64,000 bases of DNA, from the NCBI GenBank assembly GCA_013298125.1, contig JAAFJP010000030.1, positions 17,745 to 81,744 of the forward strand, given 5' to 3'. Of this stretch, positions 9,484 to 20,330 are shown piece by piece. Numbering within the stretch: the stretch's first letter is position 1; the number at the start of each line of letters is the position of its first letter. Below the pieces are notes generated by a model. It worked only from the letters and a program-made list of their open reading frames with translations. It did not search any database and was not told where the DNA came from. Both the position numbers and the translations under genes were made by a program. This DNA is from Cytophagales bacterium (lineage in GTDB: Bacteria > Bacteroidota > Bacteroidia > Cytophagales > Spirosomataceae).

Positions 9484-9508
9484 GAGACGATTCCCGGCCG
9501 TCTCTTTT
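9484..9508 (-). promoter_or_regulatory. Leader hairpin directly upstream of rpmE (candidate ribosomal leader)
   Basis: GAGACG (9484-9489) pairs with CGTCTC (9499-9504) around a G/C-rich loop, 13 nt upstream of the L31 ATG. The G/C-rich loop stands out from its very A/T-rich surroundings. Autoregulatory leaders upstream of L31 genes, including a Bacteroidia type, have been proposed in the literature on ribosomal leader motifs; assignment here is by position and shape only. Confidence 0.45.
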
Positions 9509-10133
9509 AAGTTGTTAAGTTGTTAAGTCAAAAAATTATAAAGTTTGCTGACTTGATAACAGAGTTATAGAATTGGGAGGATGATTATAACTAATATAGA
9601 AAAAGACTTTTCAACTATAAAACTTTATAAATCTATAACTGTCCTCAAAAAGGATTGCAAAATTACGATTTTATTATGAAAATCAAAAATTATTTTATTG
9701 TTAAGAGTTCCATTTTTTTAAAGAAAAGTTATCCACAAAAAAATTAAAAAAAAATTCTATATAACTATTCTAAGTTAGATGTGCCATAACGGTTTGATTG
9801 CCCGAAAGTTGTATTGTACATTACGAATAGAACAAATATTCGGACGAGAAATTATGGATTTTTTTTCGTTGTTTTTAGTTGTAGAAATCCCTATCTTTGA
9901 ACTGCATATCACAAACAACCACCAAGTAGCCAACATTAAATTTTTCAAATAAGAAAACAATTCGCTCACCGCTCCGAGTTAATGTTTGAAAGATTTTCCA
10001 AGAAATTATAGTATTTTAAATCGGCGTAGCCAAAACCATTAATTAATCAATTGTAAGCAATGACCACTTGAAAATTTATGAATACCGCCTTTGTTTATTT
10101 TTTCACCCCATTTCCCCCCAAACCCGAGTTATT
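9509..10133. other. A/T-rich intergenic region between rpmE and nrdA
   Basis: About 620 bp without a credible gene; the one longer ORF (9775-9969, minus) has no family features. A perfect DnaA-box consensus TTATCCACA occurs at 9729-9737. The region must hold divergent promoters for rpmE and nrdA. Several poly-A and poly-T runs are present; no NrdR-box pair was recognised. Confidence 0.4.
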
Positions 10134-12614
10134 ATGTACGTTATCAAAAGAGATGGCAGACGTGAGTCTGTAAAGTTTGACAAGATTACCGCCAGAATCG
10201 AAAAACTTTGTTATAGTCTCGACCCCTACTTTGTTCAGCCCTTAGATGTGGCAAAAAAAGTTATTACTGGACTTTATGATGGAGTAACCACAAGTGAATT
10301 AGACAATTTAGCGGCTGAGACGGCAGCCTCGATGACTACCAAGCACCCAGATTACGCAGTGCTTGCGGCAAGAATAGCAATTTCCAATTTGCACAAAGAG
10401 ACTCAAAAGTCTTTCTCTGCAACGATGAAACGCTTGTACAATTACATCGACCCTAAAACGGGTGAAAATGCAGCTTTATTATCAAAAGAGGTTTATGATG
10501 TTATCAAAAAGCACGCCGCCGAGTTAGACGGTGCTATCATCTATGACCGTGACTTTGGTTATGACTATTTCGGTTTCAAGACTTTGGAGAAATCTTATTT
10601 GTTGAAATTAGAAAACAAAATCGTAGAACGTCCTCAGCATATGCTTATGCGTGTTGCCGTAGGAATTCATGGTGCTGAAATTGAGTCGGTTATCGAAACG
10701 TATAATCTACTCTCTGAACGTTGGTTTACGCACGCAACGCCTACCTTGTTCAATGCGGGTACGCCAAAGCCTCAAATGTCTTCTTGTTTCTTATTAACAA
10801 TGAAAGATGATTCAATTGAGGGGATTTATGATACCTTGAAACAATGTGCTAACATTTCACAGTCGGCGGGTGGTATTGGTTTATCAATTCATAATATTCG
10901 TGCGACGGGGTCTTATATTAAAGGAACAAACGGAACATCAAACGGTATCGTGCCGATGTTACGTGTATTCAATGATACGGCTCGTTACGTAGATCAAGGT
11001 GGAGGAAAGCGTAAAGGCTCATTTGCCATTTATCTTGAACCTTGGCACGCTGATATTTTTGACTTTTTATCATTAAAGAAAAATCACGGAAAAGAAGAAA
11101 TGAGAGCAAGAGATTTGTTCTACGCTCTTTGGATTCCAGATTTGTTCATGCAACGTGTCCGTGATAATGATACGTGGTCGTTGTTCTGTCCACACGAGTG
11201 TCCAGGTATGGCAGACTCGCACGGAGAGGAGTTTGAGAAATTATATACAGGTTACGAATTAGCGGGCAAAGCTCGTAAGGTAGTGAAGGCTCAGGATTTA
11301 TGGTTCGAGATTTTAGAATCACAAACTGAGACGGGTACGCCTTATATGTTGTTCAAAGACCACGCTAATAAGAAATCAAATCAGCAAAATTTGGGTACAA
11401 TCAAGTCATCGAACTTATGTACTGAAATTATCCAATATACTTCAAAAGACGAAGTAGCGGTTTGTAACTTGGCATCGTTGGCGTTGCCTAAATACCTAAA
11501 AACTAACGAAAGAGGCTTCTTGGTGTTTGACCACGAAGAATTATACAGAGTTACGAAGGTTGCGACCAAGAATTTGAACAAAATCATTGACCGCAACTAT
11601 TATCCAGTAGAAGAGGCACGTACTTCAAACTTCCGTCACCGTCCAATCGGTTTGGGTGTTCAGGGATTGGCAGATGTGTTTATTATGCTGAGAATGCCGT
11701 TTGAATCTGACGAAGCAAAGCAATTGAATAAAGATATATTCGAGACACTTTACTACGCAGCAATGGAGGCTTCGATGGAATTAGCCATCAAAGAAGGTCC
11801 ATACGAATCATGGGCAGGTTCACCAATTTCACAAGGTATCTTCCAGTTTGATATGTGGGGTGTTACGCCAGAGTCAAAACGTTGGGATTGGGAAGCCTTG
11901 CGTGCTAAGGTGAAAGAACACGGTGTTCGTAACTCATTGTTAGTAGCTCCGATGCCAACGGCTTCGACTTCACAAATCTTGGGTAATAACGAATGCTTCG
12001 AACCATATACTTCTAATATTTACGCCCGTAGAGTATTGTCGGGTGAATTTGCGGTAGTAAACAAACATTTACTTCGTGACTTAGTAAAATTAGGATTGTG
12101 GAACGATTCGATGAAAAACAAGTTAATTTCTGCCAACGGTTCAGTACAAAATATCAAAGAAATTCCTCAGAATTTGAAAGATTTGTACAAAACGGTTTGG
12201 GAAATTAAGCAAAAAGTAATTATTGAAATGGCTGCCGACAGAGGTGCGTATATCTGCCAGTCGCAGTCGTTGAACATACACATTCAAGACCCGAACTTTG
12301 GAAAACTTACCTCGATGCACTTCTACGCATGGGAGCAAGGCTTGAAAACTGGGATGTACTATCTCAGAACAAAAGCTGCCGCCGATGCCATTAAGTTTAC
12401 AGTCGAGAAGCAAGCCGAAGTGGCAATTGAGCAAGCCAATGTTGTGCAAGAGCATGAGATGAACTACGAAACGTATGCTGCAACAGCGGCAGTTGCGAAG
12501 TCCTCGGCTGCCACGCTCACCGTAGCTGGTTTAGACAACGTACCAGAGCAAAACTGGTCGGATATGCAATGCTCACTTGATGACCCCGATGGGTGCGTAG
12601 CCTGCGGGTCTTAA
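10134..12614 (+). CDS. nrdA: Ribonucleoside-diphosphate reductase class I, alpha subunit
   Basis: 826 residues. An N-terminal ATP-cone ([21 protein letters not shown]) precedes the catalytic barrel: SSCFLL (first active-site Cys), NLCTEI (radical Cys) and AVCNLAS (third active-site Cys), followed by the shuttle cysteines at the C-terminus (CVACGS). It reduces ribonucleotides to deoxyribonucleotides with an NrdB partner. The start at 10134 is chosen because the conserved ATP-cone begins there; an upstream in-frame ATG at 10068 would add 22 residues without family support. nrdB is not adjacent in this window, which is slightly unusual. A terminator follows directly. Confidence 0.97.
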   Translation: MYVIKRDGRRESVKFDKITARIEKLCYSLDPYFVQPLDVAKKVITGLYDGVTTSELDNLAAETAASMTTKHPDYAVLAARIAISNLHKETQKSFSATMKRLYNYIDPKTGENAALLSKEVYDVIKKHAAELDGAIIYDRDFGYDYFGFKTLEKSYLLKLENKIVERPQHMLMRVAVGIHGAEIESVIETYNLLSERWFTHATPTLFNAGTPKPQMSSCFLLTMKDDSIEGIYDTLKQCANISQSAGGIGLSIHNIRATGSYIKGTNGTSNGIVPMLRVFNDTARYVDQGGGKRKGSFAIYLEPWHADIFDFLSLKKNHGKEEMRARDLFYALWIPDLFMQRVRDNDTWSLFCPHECPGMADSHGEEFEKLYTGYELAGKARKVVKAQDLWFEILESQTETGTPYMLFKDHANKKSNQQNLGTIKSSNLCTEIIQYTSKDEVAVCNLASLALPKYLKTNERGFLVFDHEELYRVTKVATKNLNKIIDRNYYPVEEARTSNFRHRPIGLGVQGLADVFIMLRMPFESDEAKQLNKDIFETLYYAAMEASMELAIKEGPYESWAGSPISQGIFQFDMWGVTPESKRWDWEALRAKVKEHGVRNSLLVAPMPTASTSQILGNNECFEPYTSNIYARRVLSGEFAVVNKHLLRDLVKLGLWNDSMKNKLISANGSVQNIKEIPQNLKDLYKTVWEIKQKVIIEMAADRGAYICQSQSLNIHIQDPNFGKLTSMHFYAWEQGLKTGMYYLRTKAAADAIKFTVEKQAEVAIEQANVVQEHEMNYETYAATAAVAKSSAATLTVAGLDNVPEQNWSDMQCSLDDPDGCVACGS

Positions 12615-12636
12615 TAATTTCGAGTAACTTTTTTAG

Positions 12637-12671
12637 AAGCCCTCAATTCTGTTTGGATTGGGGGCTTTTTT
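12637..12671 (+). terminator. Terminator after nrdA
   Basis: Stem AAGCCCTCAAT (12637-12647) with ATTGGGGGCTT (12657-12667), one G-T pair, 9-nt loop, then a T run to 12671; 22 nt after the nrdA stop. Confidence 0.9.
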
Positions 12672-12720
12672 ACTGATTTTTATTTCTTCTCAGAAAAACC
12701 TGAAACGTATTGTTCTATAA

Positions 12721-13248
12721 TCAACTATTTTCTTCCTCTTTTTCTAAATTTTCCCAAACATAAAGGCACACGTTAAGAACATTACCTCCCGCCATAACCT
12801 CAGGGAAAGTTGAATGATTTGTTCCTCCCATTTTATCATAAAAAATCTTGGCGGCATCATTATTTTCAAGAACCTCCAAATGCAGTTTTGGTTGATGGTA
12901 GGTTTCGATACTCCATTGGGAAATCTGTTCCATTAGTTTCTTTCCAATACCTTTTCCTTTGTGTTCGGGGGAGACGTGAAGGTTGTCGATATAAGTCCCA
13001 AATTCTTCATTTTTATTACCAAATGCACAAACAAAACCCGCTAATGAATCATCTATTTCACAAAGAATAACGATTTGATTTTCAAGGGGTTGTTCTAATC
13101 TTTCAGTCCATACAGACAGACGATTTTCGTGTACGTGATTATCTAAAAAATCATCGGTAAAAGCCCCACGATAGGTTTTTTGCCAGCTTAAAGAATGTAA
13201 GTGAGCTACTTTTTGAATATCTGTGTTATTGGCTATTTTGAATGTCAT
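12721..13248 (-). CDS. GNAT family N-acetyltransferase
   Basis: 175 residues with the GNAT fold: N-terminal IQKVAHLHSLSWQKTYRG, strand-4 region and acetyl-CoA loop LHVSPEHKGKGIGKKLM (R/Q-x-x-G-x-G/A type, here KGKGIGKKL), and the C-terminal LEVLENNDAAKIFYDKMGG. Substrate unknown. It is isolated, convergent with nrdA, and followed upstream by a palindromic repeat region. Confidence 0.88.
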   Translation of the reverse strand: MTFKIANNTDIQKVAHLHSLSWQKTYRGAFTDDFLDNHVHENRLSVWTERLEQPLENQIVILCEIDDSLAGFVCAFGNKNEEFGTYIDNLHVSPEHKGKGIGKKLMEQISQWSIETYHQPKLHLEVLENNDAAKIFYDKMGGTNHSTFPEVMAGGNVLNVCLYVWENLEKEEENS

Positions 13249-13316
13249 GGTGGTTTTTTGGGGTTAGGTGAGTTGATGTTAAGTGGTTGCTTATCAATTG
13301 ATTTTTATACCCTTCC

Positions 13317-13438
13317 ACTGGTTCAAGTCTGTGACTTGGACAGCCTCGTATTGGTTTCTCTGTTCTTACCCTTCATTACTCTTAGACCAACTTTACCAGA
13401 CCAATGAGGGTCTGTCCAAGTTGCAAACTTGAACCAGA
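13317..13438. repeat. Dispersed inverted repeat (TTCAAGT..ACTTGGACAG family)
   Basis: Arms at 13319-13343 and 13412-13436 are reverse complements with three mismatches (TGGTTCAAGT..GACTTGGACAG). Partial pairing continues inward (CCTCGTATTGGT versus ACCAATGAGGGT). The intervening ~68 bp has no gene. The palindromic arms and location between genes fit a miniature, non-coding dispersed repeat. Confidence 0.7.
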
Positions 13439-13475
13439 GGCTATCGAACACTTGCACCAGATGGAGGCAGATGAG

Positions 13476-13790
13476 TTACTTGATTTTTCTCAACCAAATT
13501 TGTGTTTCTACAAATCCTGTTTTATAACTCATAGGAATACAATCCTTATCATCTTTCATTGATAAAACTTCATGAGTTGGAATAATTCTATCAGCGAAAG
13601 CCCACATAGTTTCTTCAAATTCATTTAGACTTTTAGTAGTTGCAATATCAGTTTCATCATACTCAATTGGATAACTACCATTTTCTTTAATATATTGTCG
13701 TAATAGCAATCTCCAAATTGATTTGTCGTAGTAAAAATTATGACTGTAAAATAAATTTGCAAGGCTTGTTTCTTTCTTGAAGTTTGACAT
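13476..13790 (-). CDS. Hypothetical protein, 104 aa
   Basis: Start taken at MSNFKKE (13790); an in-frame ATG five codons upstream (13805) is possible. The protein is acidic to neutral, with aromatic-rich segments (NLFYSHNFYYDKSIWRLLLRQYI) and ends WLRKIK. No family recognised. It follows a 299-codon membrane-protein ORF on the same strand with a gap of about 75 bp and might share its transcript (order: membrane protein first). No signal peptide is present. Confidence 0.5.
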   Translation of the reverse strand: MSNFKKETSLANLFYSHNFYYDKSIWRLLLRQYIKENGSYPIEYDETDIATTKSLNEFEETMWAFADRIIPTHEVLSMKDDKDCIPMSYKTGFVETQIWLRKIK

Positions 13791-13878
13791 TGATTTACTT
13801 ATCATGAAACTGTTGATTATTATTTTATTGATACTAAGATAACTTTTAGAATAGCATTATAAAGAAGAGAAATACAGT

Positions 13879-14745
13879 CTATTCTGAAAATAGCTTAAAT
13901 TTAAGCTTTGTTTTTAATTCATCCCAAAAATTATTTTTTATTTTTTTTACTTCAATTTTTTTAACATCTTCATTTTTCAGTATTTCAGCTTTTCGTTCCG
14001 AATTGCAATATAAATATGTGTATTTTGAGGTTTTCCCCAAATATTTATAATCATTATTGGATTCAAAAAATTTACCTTCATTAGTAACTATTGTAATGTG
14101 TTTGTCATTATCAAATAAAATAGCATCTCTATCACAATACGCTAATCCTATTGTAAAAAGTAAAATAGTAATTATTGCACTACTAGTAACAGCAAACTTA
14201 GGTGCACCAAATTCTTCCTCATCCTGACTCATTAAATTTTCAATTATAACAAATAACGATTGGAATACGTAACAAGCGGTAAGACATAACAACAAAAGAT
14301 TACTGAAAAAGTAAAAAAGAATAGAACTTATTAAAAATACTGTTATGGTTATTTTACGCCACCTTTTTCTATTTTGAAAATAATTTCTTATTCCATTCTC
14401 TATCCATTCAGGGTTTGAATCCGTAGAAAAATTCAAATGCTCGTTATTTCTTTCCCCTAAAAACTTTATCATACCAAGAGAATAGAAAAGTATTACAATT
14501 ACAAATAATACGATAAAGCTAATATCATTTAAGAATAATAGTACTATTTCTGTTAGATCTAAGTACTCTAAAATATTTATATCAAATAAGGAATAGTATA
14601 TTTTAAGTTTTAAAAAACCAACGAAAATTAAGCATAGACTTAAAATGGGCAACATTTCGATTAAACTACGTTTCTCATTAGTATTTGATTCTGCGGTTTC
14701 AGTGTCTTCTATTGATTCTTCTTCGGATTGGGTTAATTCTTGCAT
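13879..14745 (-). CDS. Hypothetical multi-pass membrane protein
   Basis: 288 residues from the ATG at 14745. An acidic, cytoplasmic N-terminus (QELTQSEEESIEDTE) is followed by four or five hydrophobic segments (near residues 32-52, 66-90, 135-160, 190-210) and a soluble C-terminal domain rich in lysine. The longer ORF from 14778 is rejected because its extra codons overlap the gyrB terminator hairpin (14771-14798). Low G+C even for this genome. No family recognised. Confidence 0.6.
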   Translation of the reverse strand: MQELTQSEEESIEDTETAESNTNEKRSLIEMLPILSLCLIFVGFLKLKIYYSLFDINILEYLDLTEIVLLFLNDISFIVLFVIVILFYSLGMIKFLGERNNEHLNFSTDSNPEWIENGIRNYFQNRKRWRKITITVFLISSILFYFFSNLLLLCLTACYVFQSLFVIIENLMSQDEEEFGAPKFAVTSSAIITILLFTIGLAYCDRDAILFDNDKHITIVTNEGKFFESNNDYKYLGKTSKYTYLYCNSERKAEILKNEDVKKIEVKKIKNNFWDELKTKLKFKLFSE

Positions 14746-14770
14746 TACTATTTGGGTTAAAAATAAAATA

Positions 14771-14798
14771 GCCTGCAATACACTAATATTACAGGCTA
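14771..14798 (-). terminator. Terminator after gyrB
   Basis: AGCCTGCAAT (14771-14780) pairs with ATTACAGGCT (14789-14798), one mismatch, 8-nt loop; on the minus strand it is followed by ATTTTATTTTT. Located 18 nt past the gyrB stop. Confidence 0.85.
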
Positions 14799-14816
14799 CA
14801 AAATATCAATTAAAAT

Positions 14817-16808
<1,992 letters not shown>

Positions 16809-16978
16809 CTATTATTTTCTAATTATTGAAGTTTGAATTGTAGAATTGTTGTAATATGTTAATAATCCACATCTTACTATATACAATTTTATAAACCTTA
16901 ATATCTCGAATATATTTTAGTCTTTATCCTGAGTTTGTTTTTTAGTTTTTTGGGTATTTTAATACTTCTAAATTCAAT

Positions 16979-17138
16979 GTTACGCTTCTCCGAAGCGATG
17001 AGGAGGGGAAAACTATATTCTACAAAGGTTGAGCTTCTCCGAAGCAAAGAAAATTTAGTAAAATAGCTTCGGAGAAGCTCAACCTTTGTAGAAATTTATA
17101 CATTCCTCAATAATTGGCTTCGGAGAAGCCCAACCTTA
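16979..17138. repeat. Composite dispersed repeat, copy A (four units)
   Basis: Four copies of a motif with core GCTTCTCCGAAGC: 16979-16996 (+), 17020-17045 (+, preceded by CTACAAAGGTTGA), 17065-17091 (-, followed by ACCTTTGTAG) and 17116-17138 (-). The middle two form a large inverted repeat. A second element with the same order, orientation and spacing lies at 63615-63768. No coding potential is seen; it sits between gyrB and the small ORF at 17139. Confidence 0.85.
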
Positions 17139-17264
17139 TTACTTTTCCTCTTCGGAATCAAATTCTATCAATTTTATAAACTTTTCTTGTTCTTCAAAAG
17201 GCATTTTTTCAAATACTTCGTATAAACCCTGAGCCGTTGGATGAACTAACAATGTATCTTCCAT
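17139..17264 (-). CDS. Small acidic protein, 41 aa
   Basis: ORF of 41 codons (MEDTLLVHPTAQGLYEVF...IEFDSEEEK). It begins with ATG at 17264 and its stop overlaps the edge of the composite repeat. The composition (hydrophobic heptads, acidic tail, FEKMPFEEQEKFIKLIEF) looks like a real small protein of the antitoxin or regulator type, but no partner is adjacent and no family was recognised. Confidence 0.5.
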   Translation of the reverse strand: MEDTLLVHPTAQGLYEVFEKMPFEEQEKFIKLIEFDSEEEK

Positions 17265-17508
17265 AATTCGTTAATTTTTGATTAAATGTAAAAATACAAA
17301 AAATCCTTCGTACGTACTAACGTTTGTGGATTTTTGAGGGAAAATTGAGCGAAAAAAAGGGTATTTTTTCACATTTGTTATTGTGGGTTTTTGTTGCTCT
17401 AATTTCAAGGATAAAATTTTGCTTTTCGAAATACTATTTTTGTAAGAAAATCAAGAACTCAGACAAACCTTTTACCTTTGTCATTGAGAATTTTTAAAAT
17501 GACATTGT

Positions 17509-18474
17509 ATGCCCAATCTTTTATTCATTGCCCCTGACACGGCTAATATCTACGAAGTCATTTTAGATGGATTCAAAACATTTACACCAAATCTTGAAAT
17601 TGATTTTATGATGAGTACCGTTCCAAGGTATAAATACAAAAATACGGGCGAAAAGGTCAGTAATTTTCTCTATAAAACCTTTCTAAATCGTAATAAAAAA
17701 GATATTTACGAACGTGAGGTTATCCAAGAACGATTGGAAAATTTGAAAGAGCAATACGATGCTATTTTCTTTATTCACCCTGATTTTTTTACTGATTCCG
17801 AACTCCAATTCCTAAAATCTAAAACCAATCATTTTATTGCCTACTATTGGGATGCGATGGCGTTTTTCCCACGAAAAGAAAAGATTATGCCCTTTTTTGA
17901 TAAAGTCTATTCCTTTGATAATGAGGATTGTAGAAAGTATAATTTAGAATTATTGACCAATTTTTATTATTACGAACCTGAATCTGTTGAAGTCGAAAAC
18001 ACATTGTTTTGTATTTCTCATCTTGAAAAAAGACGCTACGAATTGTTTAATAGAATGGGGAAATATTTGGAGGGTAATAACATCAATTTTCGGTTTATGA
18101 CCCGCCAATCGGTTGAGAAATTGAAGAGTCCGTATATCGAATACATGAAGGAGTCAATTCCTTATCCTGAGATGTTGAAATTATTAAATCATTATGCCGT
18201 AATTTTGGATATTGCCAAGCCCAATCAGGCGGGACTTTCATTCAGAATTTTTGAGAGTTTGGGTATGAATAAAAAGATAATTACCAATAATCGGGCGGTG
18301 ATGGAATACGACTTTTATAACCCAAATAATATCTTAGTCATTGATTTTGAGAACATTAGCATCCCAAAATCATTCTTTGAAACGCCCTTTGAACCCATTG
18401 ATGAGGCAATAAAACAAAAATATCACTTGCGAACTTTTATTTGGCGAGTAGTAGGAAATATTGTGAAACTATAA
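17509..18474 (+). CDS. Glycosyltransferase-like protein of the envelope polysaccharide cluster
   Basis: 321 residues, resembling GT-B-type LPS biosynthesis proteins: an N-terminal Rossmann-like half (MPNLLFIAPDTANIYEVI), an IHPDFFTDSELQFL middle, and a C-terminal segment SFRIFESLGMNKKIITNNR that matches the glutamate-containing donor-binding region of GT-B enzymes. First gene of a run of co-directional genes (17509-22180) with gaps or overlaps below 20 bp. A near-consensus Bacteroidota -7 element TATTTTTG lies at 17435-17442. Confidence 0.75.
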   Translation: MPNLLFIAPDTANIYEVILDGFKTFTPNLEIDFMMSTVPRYKYKNTGEKVSNFLYKTFLNRNKKDIYEREVIQERLENLKEQYDAIFFIHPDFFTDSELQFLKSKTNHFIAYYWDAMAFFPRKEKIMPFFDKVYSFDNEDCRKYNLELLTNFYYYEPESVEVENTLFCISHLEKRRYELFNRMGKYLEGNNINFRFMTRQSVEKLKSPYIEYMKESIPYPEMLKLLNHYAVILDIAKPNQAGLSFRIFESLGMNKKIITNNRAVMEYDFYNPNNILVIDFENISIPKSFFETPFEPIDEAIKQKYHLRTFIWRVVGNIVKL

Positions 18475-18492
18475 AAATAAACCCTCCATAGA

Positions 18493-19467
18493 ATGAAATG
18501 CAAAATCTGTTCTAACGAAGAAAATAACACGCCATACGTCCTGCGAGAGATGATGTTTGGAACGAAGGAAGCCTTTGATTATTTCCAATGCTCAAACTGT
18601 GATTGTATTCAAATCAAAGAAGTCCCTCAAAACTTGGGAGATTATTATCCTTCAAATTATTACTCTTTCTCTGATAGTACCTACAAGATTAAGAAACTCA
18701 ATTACTTTAAGAAATTACAGTACGAACACCTGTCGGGTATGAAACCAAGTTTGCTCGGGGCGATTGTTTCTTATAAATACAAATCGGGTTTTGCGGATGT
18801 CTATAAATGGTGTAAATCCATGAATCTAAGAGACAAAAACGCCAAAATTATAGATATTGGCTGTGGTGGAGGCGAACTTTTGAAACGAATGGAAGTTTTG
18901 GGATTTACCGATTTGACAGGTTCAGACCCATTTATCGAAAAAGACGTTTATTTGAGTGATAAACTTAGACTTTTGAAGAAAGATATTTCAGAATTACAAG
19001 GAAAATACGACATTATCATGCTTCATCATTGTCTTGAACACATGGATAATCATGCAGAGGTATTGACGCAATTAGATAATCTTTTAGCTGACAATGGACG
19101 ATTGTTAATTCGTATTCCTGTGGTGAGTAAGCCCCTTTTTGAACAATATGGAGTCAAATTATTCAGCCTCGACCCACCACGACACTTATTTGTACATTCT
19201 CCCAAAAGTATTAAATATATTGTTGAAAAACAGGGATTTGAGATTTTGGAATCGTACCACGATGCCAACGTTATCAACATTATTGCGAGTGAGCAATACA
19301 AGCATGATATTGAGTATGGAAATAAAGAAAAAAGCTATGCAGTAAGTCCGAAAGTTTCTATTTTTTCATCCAAAGAAATCAAAACATTCAAACAACAAAT
19401 GGCAAAATTGAATGCTGATAGAGAAAGTGATACGATGGCATTGGTGCTTAGAAAGAAATTAAAATGA
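18493..19467 (+). CDS. Class I SAM-dependent methyltransferase with N-terminal zinc-ribbon
   Basis: 324 residues. The N-terminus has paired cysteines (CKIC near residue 3, CSNCDC near residue 34) that likely bind zinc; the SAM-binding motif is IIDIGCGGGELL, followed by the MLHHCLEHM motif typical of this methyltransferase group. In sugar biosynthesis clusters such enzymes C- or O-methylate nucleotide sugars. Its stop overlaps the next start by four bases (ATGA), indicating translational coupling. Confidence 0.85.
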   Translation: MKCKICSNEENNTPYVLREMMFGTKEAFDYFQCSNCDCIQIKEVPQNLGDYYPSNYYSFSDSTYKIKKLNYFKKLQYEHLSGMKPSLLGAIVSYKYKSGFADVYKWCKSMNLRDKNAKIIDIGCGGGELLKRMEVLGFTDLTGSDPFIEKDVYLSDKLRLLKKDISELQGKYDIIMLHHCLEHMDNHAEVLTQLDNLLADNGRLLIRIPVVSKPLFEQYGVKLFSLDPPRHLFVHSPKSIKYIVEKQGFEILESYHDANVINIIASEQYKHDIEYGNKEKSYAVSPKVSIFSSKEIKTFKQQMAKLNADRESDTMALVLRKKLK

Positions 19468-20330
19468 ATATCCTCTACTTAGTCTTTGGTGAAAACCAGC
19501 AAAATCATGCTCAGGCGTACTTTTCTATCTGTTCGTTCCTCGGGCAGATGGATGCACATGACCGTGTGTATGTGATGACGGATGCCCCTGATTTTTATGA
19601 AAGACTGAACGGAAAGATTGAAATTATAACGATAAATAAAACGCAATTAGACGACTGGCAAGGCAAACATCAATTCTTTTGGAGAGCAAAAATCAAAGCA
19701 ATTGAGCATATTTGTAGGCTTCATCCAGACGAAGCTATTTTGTATTCGGACACTGATACGTTTCTGTATTCAGACATAAAAATCTTAAAATCTGACCTCG
19801 AAAATCCCGTCATGCACCTCAACGAAGGGGCATTATCTCAGTTGAAAAGTAAGACTGAGAAATTGATGTGGCAACAAGTTGGAAATAAAGTTTTCGGAGG
19901 GGTTTTAATTCAGCCTCACCACGCTATGTGGAATGCTGGCGTAGTAGGCGTTCCTGCTCATAAAGGATTGGAAATCTGTCAATTAGCTCTTGATATTTGT
20001 GATGATATGTTGGTAGCAAACGTTACCCGAAGGCTGATTGAGCAATTTGCTTTGGGAGTAGCTTTGTCAGAAAATGGAGACATGAAACCCGCTGAAAATT
20101 ATATCGGACATTATTGGTCAAACAAAGAAGAATGGAGCGTTGCCATCCAACGATTTATCATTAATTCTTCTTTGAAAAATAACAGCTTAAAGGTTGATAT
20201 TCAAGATATTAAGCAATTTGATTTTAGTAAAATAGCCATCTTGAAACGGATTCCAAATACGCAGAGACGTTTGAAGAAATTAATTGAAAAATGGTTTCCT
20301 TCGGAAGATAAGGGGTTTGTAAGCAAATGA
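19464..20330 (+). CDS. GT-A type glycosyltransferase-like protein
   Basis: 288 residues. The segment EAILYSDTDTFLYSDI carries a DxD motif (SDTDTF) as in nucleotide-diphospho-sugar transferases, with supporting FWRAKIKAIEH upstream and MWNAGVVGVP downstream. No membrane segments, so it works at the cytoplasmic face. It overlaps both neighbours by ATGA and is therefore part of the same operon. Confidence 0.75.
   Translation: MNILYLVFGENQQNHAQAYFSICSFLGQMDAHDRVYVMTDAPDFYERLNGKIEIITINKTQLDDWQGKHQFFWRAKIKAIEHICRLHPDEAILYSDTDTFLYSDIKILKSDLENPVMHLNEGALSQLKSKTEKLMWQQVGNKVFGGVLIQPHHAMWNAGVVGVPAHKGLEICQLALDICDDMLVANVTRRLIEQFALGVALSENGDMKPAENYIGHYWSNKEEWSVAIQRFIINSSLKNNSLKVDIQDIKQFDFSKIAILKRIPNTQRRLKKLIEKWFPSEDKGFVSK

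Noticed and set aside
9775..9969. 64-codon minus-strand ORF upstream of nrdA
   Set aside because: No homology-like features, very A/T-rich and not supported by any start signal or neighbour.
10068..10133. Upstream start for nrdA
   Set aside because: Adds 22 residues not seen in the ATP-cone family; ATG at 10134 begins the conserved YVIKRDGR.
13317..13438. tRNA-like GGTTCAAGTC motif
   Set aside because: The T-loop-like sequence is part of an inverted repeat; no acceptor stem or anticodon arm could be built around it.
14746..14778. Extended start of the membrane protein
   Set aside because: It runs into the gyrB terminator hairpin; ATG at 14745 avoids this.
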